This document shows, in pieces, positions 10,124 to 18,781 of a stretch of 64,000 bases of DNA (positions within the stretch are counted from its first letter, which is position 1; the number at the start of each line of letters is the position of its first letter). A program made the translations under genes and the position numbers. The notes under the pieces are model-generated. The model searched no databases and was not told where the DNA came from. It saw only the letters and a list, made by a program, of their open reading frames with translations. The stretch is from assembly GCF_028713515.1 (NCBI RefSeq), contig NZ_JAQTOD010000001.1:124001-188000 (forward strand). The letters are read 5' to 3'. This stretch comes from Sulfurimonas sp. Its GTDB lineage: Bacteria > Campylobacterota > Campylobacteria > Campylobacterales > Sulfurimonadaceae.

Positions 10124-10954
10124 TTGAAAGATATAAAAAATAGCACCTCTATTGCAATTGGCGGGTTTGATGGGATGCACATAGGGCACCAACAGCTTTT
10201 TAAGGCGCTGGACAAAGATGGTACAATTGTGGTTATTGAAACAGGCTATGCAAATCTTACTCCAAAGAGAGAAAGAGAGCATTTTTCGCAATACCCAATA
10301 CTCTATCTTGAACTTGATGAGATTCGTCACTTAGGCGGAGAGGAGTTTGTGATTTTCTTAAAAGAGAAGTTTCCTAGACTCAAAAAAATAGTGGTCGGAT
10401 ATGATTTTCACTTTGGGAAAAATAGAAAATACTCATCTGAAGATTTAAAAAATATTTTTGATGGTGAGGTTGAGGTTATCAAAGAAGTAGCTTTTCATGG
10501 AGACTCTGTTCACTCACACAAGATAAGAGCAAAACTTCAGATTGGCGACATAAAAGGTGCTAACGCTTTTTTAGGGCATAATTACACTCTAAAAGGCGGT
10601 GTTGTCTCTGGTCAGGGCATAGGCAAAAAAGAGCTAGTCGCAACTATAAATATAGAAGCAAAAGAGTACCTTGTGCCAAAAGAAGGCGTTTATGCAACGC
10701 TTACTCGTATTGATGATGAAGAGCATTTGCATCCATCTGTCTCATTTGTCGGACATAGAGTAACTACGGATGGGAGTTTTGCTATAGAGAGCCATATTCT
10801 TGACGGTGAAGTTTTATGTAAAGATAAAGCGGCGATTAGTTTTGTCTCTTTTATAAGAGATAATAAAAAATTTAACTCAATGGATGAGTTAAAAGTAGCA
10901 ATTAAAAAAGATATATCGATTGCTTCAAAGGAGCTAAAATTTTTACAATTATGA
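10124..10954 (+). CDS. ribF: Bifunctional riboflavin kinase / FAD synthetase
   Basis: This 276-residue protein makes FMN from riboflavin and FAD from FMN. The N-terminal nucleotidyltransferase domain shows GGFDGMHIGHQQLF (about residues 13-26, with the HIGH-like motif) and VVGYDFHFGKNR. The C-terminal kinase region (from about 150) has GVVSGQGIGKKELVATIN and PKEGVYATL. The length is slightly short of the usual 300. The start is TTG at 10124, with AAAGGAG 8 bases upstream. It overlaps truD by 4 bases. Confidence 0.92.
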   Translation: MKDIKNSTSIAIGGFDGMHIGHQQLFKALDKDGTIVVIETGYANLTPKREREHFSQYPILYLELDEIRHLGGEEFVIFLKEKFPRLKKIVVGYDFHFGKNRKYSSEDLKNIFDGEVEVIKEVAFHGDSVHSHKIRAKLQIGDIKGANAFLGHNYTLKGGVVSGQGIGKKELVATINIEAKEYLVPKEGVYATLTRIDDEEHLHPSVSFVGHRVTTDGSFAIESHILDGEVLCKDKAAISFVSFIRDNKKFNSMDELKVAIKKDISIASKELKFLQL

Positions 10955-11982
10955 ACAGAGAGTATTTGCAAAGTACGCAAGATATTAACTTTAAATTTTA
11001 TCAAAATGAGAGAGATTTCGTAGTAGATGAGATACCGCTTGCTGGGTTTTTAGGTAGAGGAAACTATCTGATTTTGCATGTATCAAAGGTTGAGCTAACT
11101 ACTTGGGACATGATAGCAATATTCGCAGAATTTTTAGCGATTCCAGCGGAAAAAATAGGTTATGCAGGACTAAAAGATAAACATGCCACAACTTCACAGT
11201 ATCTTTCAGTTGAGACAAAATACGAGAATTTACTTAAAAAATTTCAACATAAACAGATAAAAATACTTAGCACAATAAGACACTCTCACTCTATTAGAAT
11301 GGGAGATTTGGCTGGAAATAGATTTAGCATAAATCTTCATGAGGTTGATAATATAGATGCTGGAAAAATAGAAAAAATTGCTAGAAAGATAGCTAAAACA
11401 GGGCTTCCAAACTACTTTGGTTATCAGAGATTTGGACGAGATGCAGATAGTATAAACCAAGCAAATGAGATGATAAAAGGGGAGCTTTTTGTAGAGGATG
11501 CAAAGCTTAAAAATTTTCTAATTTCAATTTATCAAAGCTATCATTTTAATGAATGGTTAAGAGAGAGAGTTCTTTTATCAAAAGAGCAAGCTAGTTCTGA
11601 GTTTATTCTCTTAAGTGGGGATGTTTATCAGCTAAGTGATAAAAAATTAACAATTCCAAATTTAGTTCCAAACAAAGATTTTCCAATGAAGGGAGCTGTT
11701 GTTACTGGGCTTTTATGTGGAAGAGATACTATTCGTGCAAAAGGTGCAGCAAGAGAGATAGAAGTAAAGTATGATGATGAATTTTTACAAGAAAAAGGAC
11801 AAAGAAGAGAGGCCTTAATCTATCCGAGTGATATTGATTGTAAATACATCAGAAAAGAGACTATGTTAAATCTCTCTTTTACTCTGCCTAAAGGTTCATA
11901 CGCAACTGTGTTTTTAGAGAGCATAGCGGGAAGAAACTACAGCGCAAAAGATGTTAAGATGAAGGAAAAGAAAAGAAAATAG
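10951..11982 (+). CDS. truD: tRNA pseudouridine(13) synthase
   Basis: This 343-residue protein isomerises U13 of tRNA-Glu to pseudouridine. The catalytic motif GYAGLKDKHATTSQY (about residues 70-84) contains the nucleophilic Asp, and LPNYFGYQRFGRD (about 151-163) is the second TruD hallmark, at the boundary of the inserted TRUD domain. The ATG overlaps the ribF stop (ATGA), so both are read from one message. Confidence 0.95.
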   Translation: MNREYLQSTQDINFKFYQNERDFVVDEIPLAGFLGRGNYLILHVSKVELTTWDMIAIFAEFLAIPAEKIGYAGLKDKHATTSQYLSVETKYENLLKKFQHKQIKILSTIRHSHSIRMGDLAGNRFSINLHEVDNIDAGKIEKIARKIAKTGLPNYFGYQRFGRDADSINQANEMIKGELFVEDAKLKNFLISIYQSYHFNEWLRERVLLSKEQASSEFILLSGDVYQLSDKKLTIPNLVPNKDFPMKGAVVTGLLCGRDTIRAKGAAREIEVKYDDEFLQEKGQRREALIYPSDIDCKYIRKETMLNLSFTLPKGSYATVFLESIAGRNYSAKDVKMKEKKRK

Positions 11983-12025
11983 ATAATTTTTTATATCTAT
12001 TATAAAAGTTTAATCCAATTTTCAA

Positions 12026-12031
12026 TATAAT
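12026..12031 (+). promoter_or_regulatory. -10 element of probable atpB promoter
   Basis: TATAAT lies 33 bases before the atpB ATG at 12064, in an AT-rich gap after truD. There is no clear -35 box. Confidence 0.5.
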
Positions 12032-12063
12032 TGCGCAATTTATTTAAGACAGGGAGCGCTTAT

Positions 12064-12768
12064 ATGCCTGAGTTGTTTACTTTTGTAGGTACTATTTTTG
12101 GAGTATCTCACCACATTGATCCACAAACATATAAAACAGTTATTTATTTAACGCACATGTTCCTTTCTGCAGGTATTGCCTTAGTAATTGTTAGAATGGC
12201 TATGTCAAATCTTCAGATGGTTCCAAGAGGAGCTCAAAATGTTATGGAAGCATACATTTCTGGTGTTCTTAAAATGGGAACGGATGTAATGGGAGCAGAA
12301 GCTGCTCGTCGTTATCTTCCCCTTGTTGCTACAATTGGTCTTTTTGTTGGTATTGCAAATCTTATCGGGGTTGTTCCTGGTTTTGAAGCTCCAACAGCAT
12401 TTTTAGAGTTTGCTTTAACTCTTGCTATCTCTGTGTTTATCTACTATAACTTTGAGGGTATCCGTCATCAAGGTGTTGTGAAATATTTCAAACACTTTTT
12501 AGGTCCAGTTTGGTGGTTGTATTGGTTAATGTTCCCAATTGAGATAGTTTCTCACTTTTCTCGTTTAGTTTCTCTTAGTTTCCGTCTATTTGGAAATGTT
12601 AAGGGTGATGATATGTTCTTGATGGTTATTTTGATGCTTGCCCCTTGGGTTCTTCCGATGATTCCATACGCACTTCTTACTTTTATGGCGTTTCTTCAAG
12701 CATTTATTTTCATGATGCTAACTTATGTTTATTTAGGTAGTGCAATAACTGTTGAAGATAACCACTAA
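12064..12768 (+). CDS. atpB: F0F1 ATP synthase subunit a
   Basis: This is subunit a, the proton half-channel of the F0 sector. I take ATG 12064 (MPELFTFVGTIFG) rather than the in-frame TTG at 12031 because AGGGAGCG lies correctly just before it; the product is 234 residues. The penultimate helix contains SLSFRLFGN with the essential arginine that faces the c-ring carboxylate, and the last helix ends AFIFMMLTYVYLGSAI. As usual in Campylobacterota, it is separated from the rest of the atp genes. Confidence 0.95.
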   Translation: MPELFTFVGTIFGVSHHIDPQTYKTVIYLTHMFLSAGIALVIVRMAMSNLQMVPRGAQNVMEAYISGVLKMGTDVMGAEAARRYLPLVATIGLFVGIANLIGVVPGFEAPTAFLEFALTLAISVFIYYNFEGIRHQGVVKYFKHFLGPVWWLYWLMFPIEIVSHFSRLVSLSFRLFGNVKGDDMFLMVILMLAPWVLPMIPYALLTFMAFLQAFIFMMLTYVYLGSAITVEDNH

Positions 12769-12780
12769 AACTACAAAAAA

Positions 12781-13035
12781 ATGCAAAAAGATATATTCGA
12801 TAGAATTATAGGTTTTTTGCTTGGAGCATCATGGGCAGTTTTGCTCTTTGGTGCCATTATAACTTTTAAATTTTTCTCTTATCTCGAAACCCCAATTACC
12901 CTTTTTATAACTATTTTATTTATTGTGATTTCTCTCTTTCTGATTCTAGCGCTTGATGCTTTTTCAATAAATAGACAAAGACTAGAAGAGGCAAAAAAGC
13001 AGACAAAACTACTTGAAGATATTTGCTCTAAGTAA
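12781..13035 (+). CDS. Small membrane protein, function unknown
   Basis: This 84-residue protein has two hydrophobic segments (about residues 10-30 and 38-58) and a charged, probably coiled C-terminal tail (INRQRLEEAKKQTKLLEDI). It starts 12 bases after atpB and so is probably in its operon. I do not recognise a family and cannot say whether it contacts ATP synthase. Confidence 0.65.
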   Translation: MQKDIFDRIIGFLLGASWAVLLFGAIITFKFFSYLETPITLFITILFIVISLFLILALDAFSINRQRLEEAKKQTKLLEDICSK

Positions 13036-13044
13036 AAAACAATT

Positions 13045-13437
13045 TTGACAAAAAAACAGTTCTCATTTATTTCTGCTATTGTTGCAATTATTATCTGTAT
13101 TTTGGGTGGTTGTAGCACCTATTTTGAAAATCAAAATACACAAACACACGATGAAAAATATTATCAAACCAAAATGTGTAATGAGCTTAAAGGAACTATG
13201 GAGTATGTCTTGTTTGATAGAACAAGGGTTGATTGCCTAACCGATAAATATGCCATAGAGGTAGACTTTGCAAAAAAGTGGGCAGAGAGTATTGGTCAAG
13301 CACTTTACTATGCGGATGTAACAAACAAAGAGCCAGTGGTTGCGCTTATAGTTGGCAAAGATGATGAGAGATATATTGAGAGAGTGAAAAGAGTTGCAAA
13401 AACTCACGGTATAAAGGTTATGATTTTAGACAGGTGA
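13045..13437 (+). CDS. Putative lipoprotein, function unknown
   Basis: This 130-residue protein starts at TTG 13045, nine bases after the preceding gene. A hydrophobic signal segment ends in a lipobox, CILGGCST, with Cys at about residue 23, so it is probably an anchored envelope lipoprotein. The mature part (DRTRVDCLTDKYAIEVDFAK, then VALIVGKDDERYIERVKRVAK) looks like a compact alpha/beta domain, possibly nuclease-like in shape, but I cannot assign a family. Confidence 0.65.
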   Translation: MTKKQFSFISAIVAIIICILGGCSTYFENQNTQTHDEKYYQTKMCNELKGTMEYVLFDRTRVDCLTDKYAIEVDFAKKWAESIGQALYYADVTNKEPVVALIVGKDDERYIERVKRVAKTHGIKVMILDR

Positions 13438-13491
13438 TGTTTCTATTTATGTTGTAACCTCTTTGAAATAAATTAGCTCTAAACTTTCAAT

Positions 13492-15252
13492 ATGAAAAAT
13501 GACCTATCAAAAAAATGGATAAATAATCTAGAGGTTTTAGATATTGCTTTTCAACCTATTCTGAATATACATACTGGAAAATTATTTGCAGTTGAAGCAC
13601 TTCTTAGAAATCATGAAGAGGCTGGATTCAAATCGATATTTTCTCTATTTGATAGAGCATATAAGGATGGTATGCTTTACTCTTTTGATATTAGACTGAG
13701 AAAGAAAGCATTAAGAAAATTTACAGAAATCAGTGATTATGAGGGTATAAAACTTTTTTATAATCTGGATAACAGACTTCTTGAGATGCCAAATTTTGGG
13801 CAAGGAAACACAAGTAAGCTGTTAAATCTTTATGGCATAGACAAGCATAGTATATGCTTTGAAATTTCAGAGAGACATGAGATACCAAACAGCTCAAATA
13901 TGGAAGCTATATTGGCTCATTACAGAAGTGAAAAATACTGCATAGCAATAGATGATTTTGGAGTTGGTTATTCTGGATATAAGCTTCTTTATGACAGTAA
14001 ACCAGATATCATAAAAATAGATAGATTTTTTCTTGCAGATATCAACAAGGATGTTAAGAAAAAATTAATGGCACGAAGTATTACGCATCTTGCCATTCAG
14101 TTAGGTATAAAAGTTATAGCTGAGGGAATAGAGACAAAAGAGGAACTTCTAGCCTGCCGAGATATAGGTTGCCATTTTGTGCAGGGTTATCTAGTACAAA
14201 AACCAACTGTTAATGCAGAAAGTATTTTTGTAGAGTATCCACATATTTCTAAAATTTTGAAAAGTGAGCGAAGATCTACAAATAGCGATTGCAAGATAGA
14301 AGCAAATCTGGATAAAAAAGAACCATTTTTTATTGATACAGATTTAAATATTATAGTGGAGTATTTTCAAAAAAATCCAGAGATAGTGGTTGTTCCTGTT
14401 GTAAATTCCAATAATGAACCTATTGGAATTTTACAAGAAAGTAAGATAAAAGAGCTTGTATACTCGCCATACGGCAGATCACTTATGCTAAATAGTAGTA
14501 TAAAAAAGTCAAAATTAAAAAATATAATCCAGCCTTGTGGCATCACTGAGATAAACTGCAATATATCAACTATTATAGAACTTTTTTCAAATAATCCTGA
14601 ATCTGTTGGAATCGTACTTACAAAAAACTCAAAATATTTTGGTTTTTTGTCTGCTAGGGCAATAATTACTATTATGAATGAGCAAAACCTAATTTATGCT
14701 GTGGAGCAAAATCCACTCACTAAACTTCCTGGAAACAGCATGATAGAGAAGTATATATCCGAAGTTAATACAAGCAGTGACCCCTATATTTTGTGCTACT
14801 TTGACTTGGACAATTTTAAGGCATTTAATGATGTTTATGGATTTAGAAATGGTGATAGAGCAATACAGCTCTTTGCTGATATTTTGAGAAAAAATTTATC
14901 TCAAGAGTTTTTTAAAGCACATATTGGGGGAGATGATTTTTTTGTTGCTATAGAGTGCAAAGAGGATACTCAAGAGCAATACATAAGCGATATCTCAGAG
15001 ATAATAAGAAAATTTGCCGATGATGCAAGAGGGCTATACTCAAAAGAGGACAAAATAGCAGGCTATATTGTATCGACTGACAGAGAGGGCAACAAAAAAG
15101 AGTTTACTCTACTCACTGCTAGTGCGTCAATACTGCTAGTTGATGTTAGCTCAAAAAAAAGAGATAAACAGAGCATAAATCAAGCTCTCTCTTCTGGAAA
15201 AAAAGCTGCAAAACAAGAGAGCTCCCATATCTATTTGAGCAAGTGGCAATAG
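13492..15252 (+). CDS. EAL-CBS-GGDEF cyclic-di-GMP signalling protein
   Basis: This 586-residue cytoplasmic protein has no signal or membrane segment. An N-terminal EAL phosphodiesterase domain (about residues 10-250) keeps EALLR, the Asn of FYNLDNR, CFEISERHE, IDDFGVGYSGYKLL, IKIDR, IAEGIET and FVQGY. The middle (about 265-410) looks like a CBS pair, a possible nucleotide sensor. The C-terminal cyclase domain (about 415-580) has DLDNFKAFND and GGDDF, an acceptable variant of GGDEF; I see no RxxD inhibitory site before it. Both activities look possible, with the EAL domain the more intact. Confidence 0.9.
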   Translation: MKNDLSKKWINNLEVLDIAFQPILNIHTGKLFAVEALLRNHEEAGFKSIFSLFDRAYKDGMLYSFDIRLRKKALRKFTEISDYEGIKLFYNLDNRLLEMPNFGQGNTSKLLNLYGIDKHSICFEISERHEIPNSSNMEAILAHYRSEKYCIAIDDFGVGYSGYKLLYDSKPDIIKIDRFFLADINKDVKKKLMARSITHLAIQLGIKVIAEGIETKEELLACRDIGCHFVQGYLVQKPTVNAESIFVEYPHISKILKSERRSTNSDCKIEANLDKKEPFFIDTDLNIIVEYFQKNPEIVVVPVVNSNNEPIGILQESKIKELVYSPYGRSLMLNSSIKKSKLKNIIQPCGITEINCNISTIIELFSNNPESVGIVLTKNSKYFGFLSARAIITIMNEQNLIYAVEQNPLTKLPGNSMIEKYISEVNTSSDPYILCYFDLDNFKAFNDVYGFRNGDRAIQLFADILRKNLSQEFFKAHIGGDDFFVAIECKEDTQEQYISDISEIIRKFADDARGLYSKEDKIAGYIVSTDREGNKKEFTLLTASASILLVDVSSKKRDKQSINQALSSGKKAAKQESSHIYLSKWQ

Positions 15253-15284
15253 CTCTTTATAGAGTTTGCATGATAGATGCAAAA

Positions 15285-15290
15285 TATAAT
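15285..15290 (+). promoter_or_regulatory. -10 element of probable gatB promoter
   Basis: TATAAT lies 72 bases upstream of the gatB ATG, in the gap after the EAL-GGDEF gene. Confidence 0.45.
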
Positions 15291-15361
15291 TGAATATGTT
15301 CTTATGAATCTTAAAAGCATAAGTTAGGTAAAATCCGCATAATTATTATCCAAGGAATCTT

Positions 15362-16786
15362 ATGTTTGAAACAGTTATCGGACTTGAAGTCCATGTTCAA
15401 CTAAACACAAAAACTAAACTTTTTTGCTCTTGCCCAACAAGTTTTAATCACAAACAAAATACCAATACTTGTCCTACCTGTCTGGCTCTTCCAGGTGCTC
15501 TTCCGGTTTTAAACAAAGAGGTACTTCATAAGGCAATAATGCTGGGCACAGCAATTGATGCGACAGTAAATAAAACTTCATATTTTGATAGAAAAAGCTA
15601 CTTTTATCCAGATAGTCCATCAGCGTATCAGATCACTCAACTATACACTCCGGTGGTTGAGCATGGAAAACTTCAAATCGATTTTGAAGATGGTTCACAT
15701 AAAACTATCCGTATAAATCGTGCTCACATTGAAGCGGATGCTGGGAAAAATGTTCATGATGGTGATATCTCAAAGGTTGATTTGAACCGTGCAGGAACCC
15801 CGCTTCTTGAGATAGTATCAGAGCCTGATATGAGAAGTGCGGATGAAGCGATTTTGTATCTTAAGAAGCTCCACTCAATCATTCGTTATCTAGATATTGG
15901 TGATGCAAATATGCAAGAGGGCTCGTTCCGTGTAGATGTAAATGTCTCCATCCGACCTAAGGGTGATAAAAAACTATATACTCGTGTTGAGATAAAAAAT
16001 ATAAACTCTTTTAAATTTATCCAAAAAGCAATTGAGCTTGAAGTCTCTCGCCAAAGTGAAGCGTGGGAAGATGGAGTTTACGACAAAGAGATAGTTCAAG
16101 AGACTAGACTTTTTGACCAGACAAAACAAGAGACTCGCTCTATGCGCGGAAAAGAAGAAGCTGCTGATTATCGTTATTTTCCAGAACCAGATCTACTAAA
16201 AGCTGTAGTAACTGACGAGATGCTTGAGAGATATAGCGTCATTCCAGAGTTGCCAGATGAAAAAATGGCTAGGTTTGTAAAAGATTATGGCATGAATGAG
16301 TACAACGCTAGTGTACTTACTTCAAGCGTTGAGATGGCACACTTTTTTGAAGCTATGATGAGCGAGAACATAACTGCTAAAAATGCTCTCACATGGCTAA
16401 CTACGGAACTTTTAGGTCGTCTAAAGGGAGAGTTAAATATTTCAAACTCGCCAGTTGATGCAAAAAAACTTGGACTTCTAGTTAGGAGGATTGAGGATGG
16501 CACAATCAGCGGAAAAGCCGCCAAAGATGTACTCGATTATCTGATGGAAAATGAAACAGATGTTGATAGTGTAATTGATACTCTTGGATTAAAGCAGGTT
16601 AGTGATAGTGGTGCAATTGAGGCTATTTGCGACACTGTTATCGCTTTAAATCCAGATAAAGTTTCGGAGTATAAAGGCGGAAAAGATAAGCTTTTTGCAT
16701 TTTTTGTTGGTCAGGTTATGAAAGAATCAAAGGGAAGCGCAAATCCTCAGTCGGTAAATGAGATGCTAAAAACAAAATTAGGATAG
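15362..16786 (+). CDS. gatB: Aspartyl/glutamyl-tRNA amidotransferase subunit B
   Basis: This 474-residue subunit of GatCAB phosphorylates mischarged Glu-tRNA-Gln or Asp-tRNA-Asn so that it can be amidated. The N-terminus [20 protein letters not shown], the four-Cys zinc site (CSCPTSF ... [11 protein letters not shown]), [15 protein letters not shown] and [10 protein letters not shown] are family hallmarks. The C-terminal Yqey-like tail is complete. AAGGAA sits 7 bases before the ATG. No gatA or gatC is nearby, which is common in this phylum. Confidence 0.97.
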   Translation: MFETVIGLEVHVQLNTKTKLFCSCPTSFNHKQNTNTCPTCLALPGALPVLNKEVLHKAIMLGTAIDATVNKTSYFDRKSYFYPDSPSAYQITQLYTPVVEHGKLQIDFEDGSHKTIRINRAHIEADAGKNVHDGDISKVDLNRAGTPLLEIVSEPDMRSADEAILYLKKLHSIIRYLDIGDANMQEGSFRVDVNVSIRPKGDKKLYTRVEIKNINSFKFIQKAIELEVSRQSEAWEDGVYDKEIVQETRLFDQTKQETRSMRGKEEAADYRYFPEPDLLKAVVTDEMLERYSVIPELPDEKMARFVKDYGMNEYNASVLTSSVEMAHFFEAMMSENITAKNALTWLTTELLGRLKGELNISNSPVDAKKLGLLVRRIEDGTISGKAAKDVLDYLMENETDVDSVIDTLGLKQVSDSGAIEAICDTVIALNPDKVSEYKGGKDKLFAFFVGQVMKESKGSANPQSVNEMLKTKLG

Positions 16787-16850
16787 ATTGCAAAAACGCC
16801 GTACAGCCTTCGAAAAATCATTTTTTTATAGCTTTAGTTGGGTAGCATTA

Positions 16851-16872
16851 ACTAGAGAGACTACTCTCTAGT
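16851..16872. terminator. Inverted repeat between convergent gatB and cytochrome c genes
   Basis: ACTAGAGAG (16851-16859) pairs perfectly with CTCTCTAGT (16864-16872) across a 4-base loop. The loop holds the TAG stop of the minus-strand cytochrome gene. There is no T-run on either side, so as a terminator it would be weak or factor-assisted. Confidence 0.4.
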
Positions 16873-17235
16873 TTCACCCAAAATATAAGTAGAAATTTTC
16901 TCAATCTCCTCTTTTGTAACTTTCCCGCTCATCGATGGCATCAGTCCAAATCTATTAAAAGTCTCTATCGGAAACATCATCTTCTCTCTTTTTGGATTGA
17001 AGGCAAACTCAACCATAAACTTAATCTTGTTTTCTCTCGTGAGCTCAGCTTCTCTTAGTTTTCTAGCTATTGCCCAATATGGTGGAGCTTTCATGTTATC
17101 CACTTTTTCTTTTGTTATAGTTCCCATAAGATGGCAATTTCCACACTTTCTCACTGCTAAATCTTCTGCGCTCTCAGAAGCAAGTACCACTGTTGATACT
17201 GATAGTATGGCAAGCAAACCTAAAAATATTTTCAT
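16861..17235 (-). CDS. Periplasmic monohaem cytochrome c
   Basis: This 124-residue protein has a Sec signal peptide (residues 1-20, cut after VLAS or nearby) and one haem-binding motif, CGNCH (about residues 31-35). Two candidate axial methionines lie near FGLMPSMSGKVTKEE. The C-terminal helix EEIEKISTYIL is typical of class I cytochromes c. It probably carries electrons in the periplasm; the partner is unknown. It converges with gatB. Confidence 0.85.
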   Translation of the reverse strand: MKIFLGLLAILSVSTVVLASESAEDLAVRKCGNCHLMGTITKEKVDNMKAPPYWAIARKLREAELTRENKIKFMVEFAFNPKREKMMFPIETFNRFGLMPSMSGKVTKEEIEKISTYILGETRE

Positions 17236-17596
17236 AATTTTTCCTTAATTATTTAATCTAATCATAATTATAACACCAATTTATAAGAATATGTAAATTT
17301 ATTTTTATTTGATGATTTTGTACTTTTTGGATTATAGTTTATAAAACATCTTTTATATGAGTTTAGTGTAATAATTTATATCATAGTATTTAGGTTTAAA
17401 GAAGAAAATAGAGTAGAAGTGAAAAAATTAGATACCTACGCAACACGCCCAGAGCGTTTAAAAGTTATTGAATTGATAAAATCTGTAACTATTGAATCAA
17501 AAATTGTTGATTATAATAATGTAAACTGATATTTATCAATATTTTTTCTTATTTTATGAGTTAGAATTCGTAAATTTTAAAATATAGGAAAAAAAG
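17236..17596. other. 361-base gap with one possible small ORF
   Basis: An AT-rich stretch between two divergently transcribed cytochrome genes. It holds the promoters of both, which I cannot place with confidence, and an open frame from about 17338 to 17529 described separately. No RNA structure or repeat stands out. Confidence 0.4.
17419..17529 (+). CDS. Possible 36-residue ORF or gene remnant
   Basis: GTG 17419 opens a frame of 36 codons (VKKLDTYATRPERLKVIE and on) ending TGA at 17527-17529. The same frame is open upstream to about 17338 without a good start. The mixed charged composition looks protein-like, but there is no clear ribosome site. It could be a small gene, a remnant or chance. 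Confidence 0.25.
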   Translation: MKKLDTYATRPERLKVIELIKSVTIESKIVDYNNVN

Positions 17597-18715
17597 ATGC
17601 GTAAAATATTTCTAATTGTATCGGCTATTTTAATAGTAAACTCACTGGAGGCAAACGAGGGGAAAGTTTGTCAAAAATGTCATCCAATAATATACTCAGA
17701 GTATTATGAATCTTCACATAGAAAAGCTTCAGCAGAGAATAATCCAATTCATAAAGCCATGTGGGATAAACATCCAAAAGATGAGAAGGGCTACACTTGT
17801 GCAAAATGCCATTCTCCTAATGATTTGGAAGTTTTAAAAAGTGGTAAATTAGTTAAAAATGAGATTCAAACGGAAGAGCCAATCTCATGTATATATTGTC
17901 ATACAATTAAAGATGTTCAAGAAGAGACAAACACAAATATAAGCAGTAATAAAAAAAGAGAGTTCTATACAGCTGAAAAAGGCAAACATGGTAAAGCAAA
18001 ATATGAGACCAAAAAATCATGGTTTGGCCTAGTAAAAGAGCCAGAGAGTTCACCTTATCATAAAATAGATTACTCGAATGAGAATTTCTATAATGGAAAT
18101 ATATGTATGGGTTGTCACTCCCATGTAAACAATGAGCATAGTTTTGATATATCACTGTTGGATGCAGTAATAGGAAAAGAGGATAAAAATAGTTGTGTAA
18201 CTTGTCATATGCCTCAAGTTTTAGGCACAAAAGTGACTATCAACGAGACTAAAACTCACGCATACCATGGAATTGCTGGGATATATCATAAAAGCACAAG
18301 CATGGGAGAGCATATAGATTTTAATCTAACTAAAACTAACGGTAGCTTTAGTGTTATGGTTACAAACAAGTCAAATCATGCTCTTTTTGGTCAGGCTCTT
18401 AGACAGGGAGTTTTAAAAATAACCATTAGCAGAGAAGGCAAAAATATTGAGCTAGAGCCATTTATATTCGAGAGAGTTGTTGGTAAGGATGGCAAAGTTA
18501 CTATGCCTTGGGATGCAGATAAATCACTTAAAGATACACTGGTTTATGCTAAAAAAGTTGTACCTTTTAACTACACAATCAAAAAAGGTGATGAGGTAAA
18601 AGTGGAGCTTGGCGTACAGATAATCTCCAAAGATGGTGCAAACAAATTAGGATTAAAAGATAGTAAAGAGTTTACGAAGTTTAGATTGTTAAAGGCAGAG
18701 AAATTTAATTTTTAA
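17597..18715 (+). CDS. Periplasmic pentahaem cytochrome c (c554-like)
   Basis: This 372-residue protein has a Sec signal peptide (residues 1-19, ending SLEAN). Five CxxCH motifs are visible: CQKCH, CAKCH, CIYCH, CMGCH and CVTCH, all within the first 205 residues, with further His residues (ESSHRKAS, HAYHG) as possible distal ligands. The last 150 residues carry no haem and look like a beta-sandwich (GSFSVMVTNKSNHALFG). This layout recalls cytochrome c554/multihaem oxidoreductase families. The reaction is unknown; electron transfer to or from small nitrogen or sulfur compounds is plausible. Confidence 0.85.
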   Translation: MRKIFLIVSAILIVNSLEANEGKVCQKCHPIIYSEYYESSHRKASAENNPIHKAMWDKHPKDEKGYTCAKCHSPNDLEVLKSGKLVKNEIQTEEPISCIYCHTIKDVQEETNTNISSNKKREFYTAEKGKHGKAKYETKKSWFGLVKEPESSPYHKIDYSNENFYNGNICMGCHSHVNNEHSFDISLLDAVIGKEDKNSCVTCHMPQVLGTKVTINETKTHAYHGIAGIYHKSTSMGEHIDFNLTKTNGSFSVMVTNKSNHALFGQALRQGVLKITISREGKNIELEPFIFERVVGKDGKVTMPWDADKSLKDTLVYAKKVVPFNYTIKKGDEVKVELGVQIISKDGANKLGLKDSKEFTKFRLLKAEKFNF

Positions 18716-18781
18716 GAGTCATTCTTAAGATTGCTAGAGGCACCATGATGTTAGAATTGCGCAAAAAATAAGGCAATTTAA

